A program made the translations under genes and the position numbers. The notes beneath the pieces were generated by a model. That model saw only the letters and a list, made by a program, of their open reading frames with translations, did not search any database and had not been told where the DNA came from. From Ananas comosus (taxonomy: Eukaryota > Streptophyta > Magnoliopsida > Poales > Bromeliaceae), in assembly GCF_001540865.1 (NCBI RefSeq), contig NC_033628.1, positions 10,716,415 through 10,780,414 on the forward strand: a stretch of 64,000 nucleotides of DNA, given 5' to 3'. This document shows positions 52,695-63,654 of the stretch, in pieces; position 1 is the stretch's first letter; every line of letters starts with the position of its first letter.

Positions 52695-53613
52695 ATCCGT
52701 TGTAGGGGCAGCACAACAACAAACCTAGGAGTACTAATGAGGTGCTCTATATATATATAGAGAGAGAGACTCTTGTGTTTTTAAAAGCACGAGATCGAGC
52801 ACTTGTATTTATAACTTTTTAGCCATCGGATTATTTCAAAATTTGTGAAGCACGAAAGAGGAGGGGTTGTGAGTTATGAGTAGGAAGAGGAAGGAGTGTA
52901 GATTAGGCCGGTTATCGTTGACCATGGGGAGAAAATGGATGGGATATGGGTGGTTGATTGTGATACATAATAATGCTCTTTAATTTGTGTGCGGTGGTGT
53001 TTCTCAATTTGTTTCTTTGCCACTGCTATACGTTGCATTTATAACCTTTTGCATGCCTGGGAGATTCTTGGGGAAAAGAAAAAAAAAAAAAAACAAAGTG
53101 GTGGGCTATAGCTTTTTATTTGCTAATTTAAGGAATTATATGTTTACCTCGACTCATAATATAATATATTTCTGTAATTTAAAAGGCTAGGCGTATTGGG
53201 CTCGAAATGAGTTTGTGATCGTTTATTTAATAACGAGCCCAACACGATCTGAGATAAGCTCTTTCATGTTGGGCTCGATATAACTCAAATATATATATTG
53301 ATCTTGTTTTATATAGTATAAAGAATTTTCTATTAAAATTTCACGTGATTTGGATATTTCTACACGGTTAAACTTGCAAACAGCTCACTACGGCCATTGA
53401 AATTTGTTGATTTTGAGCCCATTCGATCACTAGGCAAATGATATCGAAAAATAATAAAATTTATTTTCTAGGTACTCCAAATACTCTAGATCAAGTTTAA
53501 CGGAGCCGATCGACAATTCGAAAGTCACAACATCGAAAACGAGCTGGAAGCACGGAAGGCTCTGTGCTTCCGATAACATAGTAGCCTCACTATATATATA
53601 TATATATATATAT

Positions 53614-53665
<52 letters not shown>

Positions 53666-54796
53666 NCAAGGTTAAGTATTTAATATATAGTTAAGTAAAT
53701 TTTTCTAACGAATTCTAATAACATGAATTTATTTAAAAATATTAAAATTTTTACAGAAATAATATATAAAAATTTAATTTTATCGACATATATTTATAAA
53801 TTAATATATTTGTAGGAACCTATACACAACTAACCCACAGATCACCAAAAAAGATATTATTATGCTAATAAATAATAAAGTGTTGTACATAGTAGTACTA
53901 TGGTGGTCAAGCGTGACAGATTTTGTTGTTTCCATTTAAGCCGTTGCATGCGTAGGAGCCACACACCTGGAGCAAAACAGTTGGTCGACGCCTCATCACG
54001 AAGACTCCTGCGTTCTCCTCCCACAAGAAAATTAATTTAAGCATTCGGTAGTCGGTAGAAGTAGTTATTTTAATCACTTAACTCCGCGTGAGAAAAAAAA
54101 AAAAAAAAAAAAAAAGTGTATATAAAAACTGAGGACACTAATACCAATAAGTTAGCTTAAGCATTTTAGGTCAGTAAATTGGATCCAATAAATTATTAGT
54201 ATCAATAAATTCTGCCGTTACTTATTGTATCAAAGTAGAACTATTCTGTTTTCCCATCTCACTTCAACTAAAAACTGAATAAAGGAGCAACACTTGCAAA
54301 CCAAAAAGGAATCAAATAAGGAAAAATAAATAAATACATAAAGCAAGAATTGCACATTCTTTTCATTCAAATGATTGTGTGAGAAGAACTCTCTCTCCAA
54401 TGTGTTAAATGCTAAGCCACATGGACACCGATATGGGACACGAGACACGACACAACTCAACTACCGCGACTCAACAACTTTTAAGAAATTAGAACACGAA
54501 CACGACATGAAAATTACTAATAAAATATAATATTATTAATATAATTATATATTTTTATTATGTATAAAATATTAATTTTGGTAAAATATTATTATATTTT
54601 TCGTACGAATAAAAGTTAATAAAATTTTTTTTGATAATTCATATATTTTAAGAAAAAAAATCTCCTTCATACATAATTTATTTATATTATCAAAAAAATT
54701 TATATGCATTCATGAAAAAGCTAAAATTATTATCATCTTACATTATATATGTATAGAAAAAATAAAATTAATATATATGTATATATATATATGAAT
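52695..54796. other. Upstream region of the B3 gene and repeat-rich spacer
   Basis: 52.70-52.98 kb: leader side of the B3 gene, then (TA)n(GA)n at 52749-52768 and a partial MITE (TTTTTAAAAGCACGAGATC). 53.28-53.59 kb: 3' half of the 39.5 kb MITE family. 53592-53665: (TA)n(GA)n with one N at 53666. 53.7-54.8 kb: AT-rich DNA without genes. Short frames here show no motifs. Confidence 0.4.
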
Positions 54797-55259
54797 TAGG
54801 CTGGAATACTATTAATAGTAAAACGCTCTTTTTGCTATCAAGTTTTTAATCCTTGAATGAAAAATTGTAGGGTCAGGATGATGTTAGTCAGTTAGAGTTG
54901 AGTGGTCCCGCTAGGGTTGAGTGGTCCCCACTGGGTTATAGTATTTAATTCAATGGTTAAAATAATGAAAAGAGTTGATTCAAAGGCTAAAAAGCTGGTA
55001 GCAACAATGGAATTTTGCTACTAATAGTAGCCCAGTCCAACTACTATACTATTAATAGCACGAAGCACTTGGTGCTATCAAGTTTTCCGCCGTTAGATCT
55101 ACCCTTTTGATCATTTTCATCCGTTAGATCATATTATTGAACCAACCACCCACTCAACCCTAGGGGGCCCACATCATCCTAACCACACATCTCTTAATCC
55201 AATGGCCAAAAACTTGGTAGCACCAATAACTTGATGCTATTAATAGCATATTAGCCTAG

Positions 55260-55262
<3 letters not shown>
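54797..55262. mobile_element. Two adjacent copies of the AGGATGATG MITE family
   Basis: Copy one (54797-55032): ends TTAGGCTGGAATACTATTAA and TACTAATAGTAGCCCAGTCC; interior GTCAGGATGATGTTAG. Copy two (55034-55262), inverted relative to the first: ends AACTACTATACTATTAATAG and CTATTAATAGCATATTAGCC; interior CACTCAACCCTAGGGGGCCC. They lie end to end with one base between and are followed by (TA)n at 55264-55302. Confidence 0.65.
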
Positions 55263-55303
<41 letters not shown>

Positions 55304-55590
55304 CTTCGAGTTGTTTACCTTCTCATGAAGATTTAACTAAATAGTGCTTTGGGTCGTCGATGAATAAGTAAATAAAATGTGCCTAGATGAACTAAGCCCA
55401 ACTTGTGGCGCCTCAATATATGGTGCGTGTTTGGCGGTGCGGTCGCGCAAGTGTTCACGGTGTGGCGACTGTAGAAAAGGCTAGTTTTGAAAAAACTCCC
55501 GAAGAGCAACTTTCTCAAAAAGTTGTGTAGTGGAGCCCACAAGCAAGCCGCACCGCGCGGCCCAATAAGCCCATAGTCTCATGCTGGATG

Positions 55591-55623
<33 letters not shown>

Positions 55624-56469
55624 NATGATTTAAACCATTTAAACTACCTAGAAATCAAATTTCACGCACTTTCGATATTGTTTTATATCCATCTAGTAAA
55701 TAGAAAAATGAATGGCTGAAAATGAATATTCTTTAAAAAATGATGATAGGAGTTTTGTAATCAAGATCAAGAGTATAGATCTTATTTTAAATAGTTTAAA
55801 GAATTTTCTAACAAAAATTCAATTGATTTGGATATCTTTACACCGTTAAACGAGTATATATTAATTGTATGCACTATGGATCGGCATTAATTGTATGCAC
55901 TATGGATCGGCATTAAATGAGTATCTAAGGAGTGTCCAAATTAGACACGTGTCCGATACGGACACGTGAGGCTTACAGAAGTGTCCGTGATACATAGGTT
56001 AAATGCCTTGGAATATATACATGTAGTTTATTAAGGTCTAATAGAGAGAGAGATGGGGAGTCTGGTATATTTAGCCCACATATGGCCCATGCGTGTTTCC
56101 GATTATTTTTGGGCCTAGGAATCTGTTTCCTCTAATTCTCATTTGCTGTGCTAATATTATTAAAATTTATAATTTACTAATTAATCTTGTTCAATTTATT
56201 AAAATTTACTGCATTATTTACTAATAATTTCATATGTATACTTGTTTTTATAAAATTTTATAACTAAATTCAATAATTATCCTAAATAGCTGAATTTATT
56301 TGAGAGAATGATAAGATATAAAAAAGTAATTAATGCAATTTTTAATTAGGAAAAATAATTAAGACAGAAACTAAAGTGCAAAAGAATTTATCATAATTCT
56401 AACCTTTAGGGTGTGTTTGGTTGGCGTGATCTATATTGGATTACTGAGAATCTTATATAGATTTTAGAG
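55263..56469. other. Spacer with poly-A, a truncated MITE and a small tandem repeat
   Basis: 55591-55623 is a poly-A run with an N at 55624, followed at once by an internal piece of the 39.5 kb MITE family (55625-55855, TTTCACGCACTTTCGATATTG region). A 29-bp unit (ATTAATTGTATGCACTATGG) is then duplicated at about 55860-55915. The rest is AT-rich, with no gene. Confidence 0.4.
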
Positions 56470-56906
56470 ACCGTTTGATTATATGTAATTATAAATACAG
56501 TAGCAGTTACAACTACATGAATCCTGTTTGGTTGGATGCAGTAGAAAGCACTGCAAGTATAAATAATTTATTTGGTTGCATGCAGTTGAGAAATAATTTT
56601 TAAAATTTTATTATTTTATATATATGATGTTGAGATTACCTCCAATGTAAAAAAGAAAAAAATAATTTTGTTTAAAAAATATTGAGGAGTTAAGCATACT
56701 TTTTACTTAAAGTTACTCTTTCCAACTGTTGTAGTTGGAACTGCAGCCAATTTGGGCGTAGTTTGAACTGCTGCAGTTGGGCCTCCTCCTGCAGTTCCTA
56801 CTACAGCAGTTGGAGTTAAATATATTAAACCAAACACGAAATTTGTATTTACATGCAGTTATAATTGCAGTGTAGTTGTAACCACATGTAACCAAACGAG
56901 CCCCTT
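56470..56906. mobile_element. MITE with CTGCAGTT-rich interior, PIF/Harbinger-like
   Basis: Left end GAGACCGTTTGATTATATG, right end CATGTAACCAAACGAGCCCC, inverted, with TTA on each side as expected for PIF/Harbinger elements. The interior has repeated GTAGTTACAACT, ACTGCAGTTGG and CAGTTATAATTGCAG words. No coding capacity. Confidence 0.5.
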
Positions 56907-58493
56907 AGTGTTTGAGCAATTTGGCTAGTAATGGGGTCGGAATATTTTTATAAGGAAAGAAATAAAAATTTCCTCAAAAGAGAGAATCCTAGTAATGAGG
57001 AGGGGGTCTTTTATTCCCTTGTGCTGAAAATGTGAATAGACTTTCAGAATTTCCAAACCATCCTAGGTCTTAAATAATAAATTTAGATTTAATTTTATTT
57101 TTAAATTTTAATTCACATTTTAAATATAATTTTTAAATTAAAATTTAGATTTTGAATTCAAATCTTAATTTTGGATTCAAATTTTGAACTTAAATATTAA
57201 TTTTGAATCAAATTTTAAATTCAAATTCAAATTTTGTATTCAAATTTCAAATTCAAATTTAGATTTTGAATCAATTTCAAATTCTTTAATTTAAATTTTA
57301 AAATTTAAAATTAAATTTAAATTTAGATTTTGAATATAAATTTCAAAATAAAATTCATATTTGGAACGCAAATTTTAAATTAAAATGGTTAAATATGGAA
57401 GTAAATAAAATTTTTAAGCATAAAGGTAATTCTAAAAATTCTTTTATAATAGTGTTTATACATATATGGTATTTTACCACTTGTGAGTTGTGACGGGGTT
57501 AGATTTTTCGCCTTAAAAATCTCCATGCGGTGCCAAAACATCGCACACCAAGGCCAACCTTTCCGAATCCTTAGAACGGAAAAACTTGAGCAGTAGGACA
57601 CCGATTTAGATATTTTAACCAAATATGCTTTTACGTGAGCCTTATTGCTCGGTGTCACGCTTTACATTGAATACCTCGTCGAACTCCACAAATCCCAATA
57701 AACGGCTTCACCATCAAGATTAATTGCCTACAGTGCCGTGAGTACATTCCGTCCTAACAGACGAGTCCTTTTCGAAAGTGCTATACCGACGAATACTTCG
57801 TTGTTCTCAAGCAAGCCACAAACAGCATCGATCACAAGTTTTTTCTCTAACTTATATCCCATTCGATTATAGCAGAGGATCTCGCTCCCACGAGCCTCGT
57901 CCCCGCGACTTGGCCTACACACCTAAAGTGCCCAAATTCAGACCTCCAAATGCCGCAATCTACGAAGGGCTCTTCCGAATATAAGCCCTTCCACAATATA
58001 TTATATATCTAGTGTCTTATAACGCCTATGGCCATATCGCTTATAAAGTATACTTGTTCGGTCCAACTATATTATCTTATCAAGCCGCACAAACAAGCAT
58101 CACAAATAAGTGTAATAATTTAGCGAGACATTTCACATGTCAACACTTAATACAATAATTCTATAATACTAAAAATCTTTGATCGGATAACTGTGCTAAT
58201 CAAATATAAAACTAATTTATTATTGCGAATAATTTTTTAAAAAATTCTTTCTTATTTTGTACAGATAGTATCATTTCTTTTGCCCTTTTTTTTTTTTTGT
58301 CTCATTCGTTGCTTAGTATTTTCAGATGGCTGCAGGCACAGCGCGTGATGCTCGGAGCCGCTGTCGGCAATGGAACTAGAAAACCGCAGGCCAGCCAGCC
58401 GAAACCGCCGTTGCCAGCCAGCGGGAATTAAACGCCTGCCGTACTCCACGGGTGTAACCATGATGACGTTAACGTTTCAAATTCTAAAAATCA
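56907..58493. other. Low-complexity AAATTT block and possible retroelement remnant
   Basis: 57.07-57.38 kb is AAATTT/TTTGAATTC-type low complexity. 57.48-58.0 kb is less AT-rich and unique-looking; minus-strand frames read KAYLVKISKSVSYCSSFSV and RTRLLGRNVLTAL but match no domain I know. Its composition would fit the LTR or leader of a Ty3-type retrotransposon on the minus strand, which is a guess. 58.32-58.46 kb is another GC-balanced patch without an ORF of note. Confidence 0.3.
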
Positions 58494-58597
58494 ATTATTG
58501 CACTAATTCCAAACCTAACACTAACTAACCCATACTCTGTACTGCTATTTAAGATATTACCGTCCATGAAACTCGAGGGAGTGCTCCCTCTTAGAAT

Positions 58598-58730
58598 TCC
58601 TATTTTTTATTTTTTTTTATTTTATTTAGAAATAAACTTAGCTAGAAATGTGAATTTACTAGGATTCGAACTTGGGTCTTGAATACCAACCACCAAACCT
58701 TTTGCCATTTGCTTTAGAGACGGTAGGTAA
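58598..58730 (-). mobile_element. tRNA-derived SINE, minus strand, in duplication copy 1
   Basis: Minus-strand reading ACCGTCTCTAAAGCAAATGG, box B-like AAGTTCGAATCC, GTAAATTCACATTTCTAGC and a poly-A tail. The matching place in copy 2 (60071-60090) has no insertion and reads CTTAGAATTCACCAAT straight through, so the empty site is known. A short AATTC is repeated at both edges. Confidence 0.8.
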
Positions 58731-59605
58731 AATTCACTAATGTTGGAAAGCAATTTTGTTGATAGTAACATTCATATCATTACAATTGAATTAGAAATTT
58801 TTAGAATTACTTACAAAAATTTTCATTCACATTATTTTTTTTCGCTGTCCATCACGCACATGAGACAAATATGTAACATCTTATGAAACCCAAATGAGTG
58901 CTTCGTAATTATCTCCCTCTTAGAATTCACCAGTTGAAAGCAAATTTGTATTCTTAAAATTTGAATTAGAAATTTTTAAGGTTACATATAAAAAATTTCG
59001 TTCGGACCACATTTCTTTCGCCATCCATCACACAGATAACACAAGTAGATAACACTCGATGAAACCCATACAAGTGCTCTCTAAATATCTCCCTCTTAGA
59101 ATTCAAGAATTGGAAGCAAATTTGTTGATAGTCCTATTCATATTCTTAAATTTTGAATTAAAAATTTTTAAGGTTATCATAAAAATTTCGTCCAAACCAT
59201 TTTTTCCACCGTCCATCACGCTAAGACACAAATAGGTAACACCTGATGAAACCTACATGCTCCCTAAATATCTCCCTCTTCAATTCACAAACAGGAAGCA
59301 AATTTGTCGAGGGTAATGATCAAATTCTTAAAATTTGAATTAGAAGTTTTTAAGACTTATTTATAAAAAATTTTCGTTAAGATCATTTGTTTTGCCATCC
59401 ATCACGCTGATGACATAAATAGATAACACCTGATAAAACTCATACGAGTGCTCCCCAAATATCTCCCTCTTAGAATTCACGAATTAGAAGCAAATTTGTT
59501 GATACTAACATCCACATTCTTAAAATTTAAATTTCGGGTAACGAATGCAATGTCTAAAACAAGGCATTAAAATTGAATTTTACATTATTGAATATGCTCT
59601 GCAAT

Positions 59606-59776
59606 ACCAACTGTCCCTAGAGCAAGTGGCAAAGAGCTTGGTGGTTGGTACCCGAGACCCGAGTTTGAATCCTAGTTGATTCACATTTTCAGCTAAGTTT
59701 ATTTCTAAATGATATTTCTAAATGAAATAAACGAAGCGGGTAACGTGCTACCTATCTCTCTCAAAAAAAAAAGAAA
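59606..59776 (+). mobile_element. tRNA-derived SINE with perfect 16-bp target duplication
   Basis: GAATATGCTCTGCAAT at 59590-59605 and again at 59777-59792. The body begins ACCAACTGTCCCTAGAGC, with box A-like AGAGCAAGTGGC, box B-like AGTTTGAATCC, a short internal duplication (ATTTCTAAATGATATTTCTA) and a poly-A tail. Duplication copy 2 shows the empty site at about 61438-61460. Confidence 0.88.
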
Positions 59777-60000
59777 GAATATGCTCTGCAATGTACATGA
59801 AGTTCTGACAAATGTAGCTAATTAACCTAATTTAGCACAATTTAAACACAACTCGACCTCTAAAATAGCATACGCACCTAATTCATTCATTCATTCTTTT
59901 TTTTTTTCTGCACATTGTCTCGTATTAAGTAACAAGATTTTTGTCATAAAACAATATTATTTAGACAATTTAGAATAAATCTAGAATCTAGAATACTTTT

Positions 60001-61646
60001 TTATTGCACTAATTCGAAACCTAACACTAACTAACCCATACTCTGTACTACTATTTCAGAGGTTTAGTGCTCCTCCCTCTTAGAATTCACCAATATTGGA
60101 AAACAATTTTGTTGATAGTAACACTCATATCCTTACAATTTGAATTAGAAATATTTCGAATTACTTACAAAAATTTCCATTCACATCATTTCTTTCGCTG
60201 TCCATCACGCACATGAGACAAATCTGTAATATCTTATGAAATCCAAATGAGTGCTTCGCAATTATCTCCCTCTTAGAACACCAGTTGAAAGCAAATTTGT
60301 TGATGGTAACATTTGTGTTCTTAAAATTTGAATTAGAAATTTTTAGGGTTACATATAAAAAATTTCGTTCGGACCACATTTCTTTCGCCGTCCATCACGC
60401 AGATGACACAAATAGGTAACACCTGATGAAACCCATATGAGTGCTCTCTAAATATCTCCCTCCTAGAATTCAGAAATTGGAAGCAAATTTGTTGATAGTA
60501 CTATTCATATTCTAATAATTTAAATTAGAAATTTTTAAGACTTATTTATAAAAAAATTTCGTTAAGACCATTAGTTTTGCTATCCATCACGCTGATGACA
60601 TATATAGATAACACCTAATAAAACTCATATGAGTGGTCCCCAATACCTTCCTCTTAGAATTCACGAATTGGAAGCAAATTTGTTGATACTAACATCCACA
60701 TTCTTAGAATTTAAATTAGAATTTTTAAGATACATATAAAAATTTCGTTCGGACCATATCTTTTGTCGTCCATCACACAAATAACACGAATCTCAGAGTC
60801 GTATGGATGATAAATAAAATAGTTTCATATTGGAAACTATTTTCACCATTTTTGTCCTAGTGTGTTAATTTTTATTTTATTTTACTCAAATACTTGTTGA
60901 TTCGCTGTCATGCACAGTACAAAAAAATTTCAATTATTTTTATGCATACAGTGCATATATACTATATGTGTTTTTCAGCACATATTTTAAAGGAAAATTT
61001 TCAAATACCACCCTTGTGGTTTCACATTTTCTCACTTTAGTACCCTATAGTTTATAGTGTATCAACTTAATATCCTGTGGTTTTATTTCTATCTTTTTAT
61101 TATCGATTTTACTAATTTTTTTCGTTAAATCGGTGACAAAGTTAAAACCAAAGGGTACTATAGTGAATATTTAATAAATCTAGGTAGGTATCTAAAGTTT
61201 TTTTGTGTATAATTTAACGAAATATTAACAAAAAAATTGATGAAAAAATAAAAGTAAAAGCACAAGACACTAACTTGATACACTTTAAACTATACGGTAC
61301 TACAGTGAGAAAGTACGAAATCACCAGGATGGTATTTGAAGTTTACCCTATTTTAAAATAGCCAAAGCATTTCTCTTTCTCAAAAATTCAGGTATGGAAT
61401 GCAATGTCTAAACAAAGGCATTAAAATTGAATTTTACATTATTGAATATGATCTGCAATGTACATAAATTTCTGACAAATGTAACTAACCTAATTTAGCA
61501 CACTTTAAGATCACAACTAGACCTCTAAAATTGCATATGCACCTAATTCATTCTTTCATTTTTTTTTTTTTCTGCACATTGTCTCGTATTAAGTAACAGG
61601 ATTTTTGTCATAAAAACAGTATTATTCAGACAATTTAGAATAAATC
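60001..61646. repeat. Segmental duplication, copy 2, with ~185-bp tandem repeats
   Basis: Starts TTATTGCACTAATTCGAAAC and ends GACAATTTAGAATAAATCTC. Four repeat units (near 60071, 60263, 60453, 60648) instead of five, then a stretch with no partner in copy 1 (about 60.79-61.38 kb) that includes a MITE, then the shared GGCATTAAAATTGAATTTTA and TGCACATTGTCTCGTATTAA segment. Confidence 0.8.
60995..61350. mobile_element. MITE of the AACTTCAAA/CTTTAGTACC family
   Basis: Left TTTTCAAATACCACCCTTG and TGTGGTTTCACATTTTCTC; right AAATCACCAGGATGG and TATTTGAAGTTTACCC. Same family as at 24.46, 37.03 and 38.34 kb, here inserted in duplication copy 2 only. Confidence 0.65.
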
Positions 61647-62065
61647 TCTCATACTTTTCTATTTGTTAAATTTTAAACTTTGAAACTTTTGCTTATTTAT
61701 CCATAATTATTTTCCAAACCACCTCAATTTTTGAATCGACATGTGGTATATTAAATATTGTTAAAAATTTTCCAAACTACATTAGATATTTCTATCTTTT
61801 TAACTTTTTAAGGCTCTAAAATCATTAGTCACTTTTCATTTGAACTATTTTTAGGATAGGTACATTCATTTAAGTCGCGGTTCGGATAAGACCGAGCTAC
61901 AGCCGCTGCCACGTGGCACCAAATTAGAATAGCGCTGCAACCTTCTAAAAACTGTTCCAGTTTTCGGTATGTTCGAAAACTAGAACCTACAATTCCACCA
62001 GCGGAAGCACACGGGACCGTAGAAACAACTCCACACCCAAACTTATTAAGTTGCCCCACTATATT
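61647..62065. other. Spacer and promoter side of the 62.2 kb small ORF
   Basis: AT-rich up to about 61860, then more balanced sequence, including GCCGCTGCCACGTGGCACC with a CACGTG core. No gene of its own; the 95-codon minus frame at 61829-62116 contains a poly-Tyr run from a microsatellite and is rejected. Confidence 0.35.
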
Positions 62066-62166
62066 TATATAAGCCCAAAAACCATAATAATAATAATAAT
62101 AATTCGAAAAAAACAAAAAAAAAAGGGAAATAATCGTCGTCGCTGTTCCTCAACCAAAAACCCTAA
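62066..62166 (+). promoter_or_regulatory. TATA box, site II-like and telo-box promoter elements
   Basis: TATATAAG (62066-62073) runs into AAGCCCA, the complement of a TGGGCTT site II-like word. An (AAT)n run follows, then AAACCCTAA, a perfect telo-box, at 62158-62166. Telo-box plus site II is a known plant combination in housekeeping and translation-related gene promoters and leaders. Confidence 0.55.
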
Positions 62167-62195
62167 TTTTGTAGATCGAAGAGGAGAGAGGAGAG

Positions 62196-62390
62196 ATGAT
62201 ACTCGTGGCGATCGTAGCGGAGCTGCTGCAGGAGTACACGGTGCTCGTGGCGAGGGTTCTGGAGCAGCTGCTCCACGACGCGCCGTTCCCGCGGCGGATG
62301 CGCTTCCTCATCCTGCGGAGCATCCCCTTCGCCTCGCCGCCGCCGCCGCTCCCCGCGCCGCACTACGCCCTCCGCGTCACCACCCGCTGA
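62196..62390 (+). CDS. Small protein of 64 aa, function unknown
   Basis: An ATG preceded by a purine-rich leader (GAGGAGAGAGGAGAG) opens a GC-rich frame of 64 codons: amphipathic start MILVAIVAELLQEYTVLVAR, then VLEQLLHDAPFPRRMRFLIL, RSIPFAS and a Pro-rich tail. The first ~50 residues look like ordered protein, with a hydrophobic/acidic helix and a basic PFPRRMRFLILR segment, while the Pro-rich tail is low-complexity. A TATA box and telo-box stand upstream in proper order. I have an impression that similar short unannotated plant proteins exist, but cannot name a family. No membrane segment is certain. It could also be a first exon of a longer gene, although the stop precedes any clear donor. 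Confidence 0.55.
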   Translation: MILVAIVAELLQEYTVLVARVLEQLLHDAPFPRRMRFLILRSIPFASPPPPLPAPHYALRVTTR

Positions 62391-62405
62391 ATCCCAAACC
62401 TCCCC

Positions 62406-62443
62406 AGGGTTAGGGTTAGGGTTAGGGTTAGGGTTAGCTCTTT
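62406..62443 (+). repeat. Six TTAGGG units just after the small ORF
   Basis: Six perfect AGGGTT units plus AG, 15 bases after the TGA of the 64-codon ORF. The unit is TTAGGG, not the usual plant TTTAGGG. It lies in what should be the 3' untranslated region. Confidence 0.95.
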
Positions 62444-63397
62444 TTTTTTTTTCTTTTTTTTTTGGGTGCATCTGCTAACTAGATCTCTTGCTTTGCTTTT
62501 GCTTCTATCGACTCTTCGCGTGTCTCTAGGAATTGTACATTCCCCCCCTCTCGCTCTTAATTGTGTGTGACTGATCACGGGATTTCGTCGAGGTTTTGAT
62601 AAATTATGTTCTCTAATTTCTTCGGTTTTTGCCCCGAGTGGTTTTCTCAGCTTTAATCCGTTTCGAATTTAAATTTTGAGTTTGGTACTCGAATTTTTTG
62701 ATTCATTGGATTCAAACAATTTGATGATTTTGGTGCGCAATCCGTGTGATTCATAGCGTGATTTTGCTAGAGTTTTGATTAATTATGATCTCTAGTTTCT
62801 TCTTTTAGGAAATTATATTGTTGGATTTTTGCCCATTTGTACGAAGGTAAAAGTATAGAGTACTTATCTCGTCCGTTTTGATTTAAATTATCTACTTTTT
62901 AAAAAATTTTAATTTTATAATTTAATCTTTCAACTTATTCGTTGTAAATTATTTAATACATTTTTCGGAATTAAAAAAATTTAAAATTTTTACTTACTTT
63001 AATAGAACTAGAGTCCTACGAATCATGTGAATTTGCCAATTTAAATTTTAAAAATAAATAACTCAAATTAAATGAAGTAGAAGATTAGGTTGCTAAATCA
63101 AAGTGACTCAATTACATCACTATTTGCACCAAGAAACTTGCTAGGATACTAATTATATTCTTAAAAATGGTGTAAATATCTAAACATATATTTTCTCTCA
63201 AATTAGATAATTTTACAAAAAAAAATCTCCAACTCTTTACTAATTTTTCTTTTTAAACGAGTATATTGAATTGAGCTAGAATACTTTTAGAAGTATCACC
63301 CTCTTGGTGCTTCTAGATTTATAGCCATTGGATTAAACACTATTCCATCTACCACCACCTACTACTATCATCACAACCTTATATTTTTCTATCGGGT
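62444..63397. other. 3' flank of the small ORF and AT-rich spacer
   Basis: Poly-T and AT-rich DNA. 63275-63370 (GAGCTAGAATACTTTTAGAA, GTGCTTCTAGATTTATAGCC) resembles one end of the short MITE families above. No gene. Confidence 0.3.
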
Positions 63398-63654
63398 AAA
63401 TTGTACTGTTACCTCCTGAACTTTTGGCGAAGTTTCCCTCAAACTCCTAAAATGGACATCTAATTTCCTAAACTTTAATATTTTGTTCATATTACCCCTT
63501 CCGTCAGTTTTCCGTCAAGCTCCGTTAATCGGAAACTGACGGAAGGGATAAAACGAATGAAATATTAGAGCTTAGGGTGTTAGATGTTTATTTTAAGAGT
63601 TTGGGGGGTTAAGTGAAACTCGCCAAAAGTTCAGGAGGTAGTAGTGCAATTTAC
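63398..63654. mobile_element. 257-bp MITE, GTAAATTGTACTGTTACCTC ends
   Basis: Left GTAAATTGTACTGTTACCTC and CTGAACTTTTGGCGAA; right TCGCCAAAAGTTCAGGAGG and TAGTGCAATTTAC, an inverted repeat. The centre is itself palindromic: TTCCGTCAGTTTTCCGTC against GGAAACTGACGGAAGG. A widespread type in plant genomes; non-coding. Confidence 0.75.

Larger units (their letters stand above)
58494..59980. repeat. Segmental duplication, copy 1, with ~185-bp tandem repeats
   Basis: Starts TTATTGCACTAATTCCAAAC and ends near GACAATTTAGAATAAATCTA; matches 60001-61646. It contains five units beginning CTCCCTCTTAGAATTC (near 58586, 58912, 59091, 59272, 59462), each with GGAAGCAAATTTGTTGATAG, CCATCCATCACG-like and GATGAAACCCATA-like landmarks. 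Two SINEs (58598-58730 minus, 59606-59776 plus) inserted after the duplication. Non-coding. Confidence 0.8.

Noticed and set aside
57389..57922. Protein-coding gene on the minus strand
   Set aside because: Two separate short frames, no shared domain, no splice signals linking them; more like remnant repeat DNA.
62406..62443. Chromosome end
   Set aside because: Only six units, followed by 1.5 kb of ordinary sequence.
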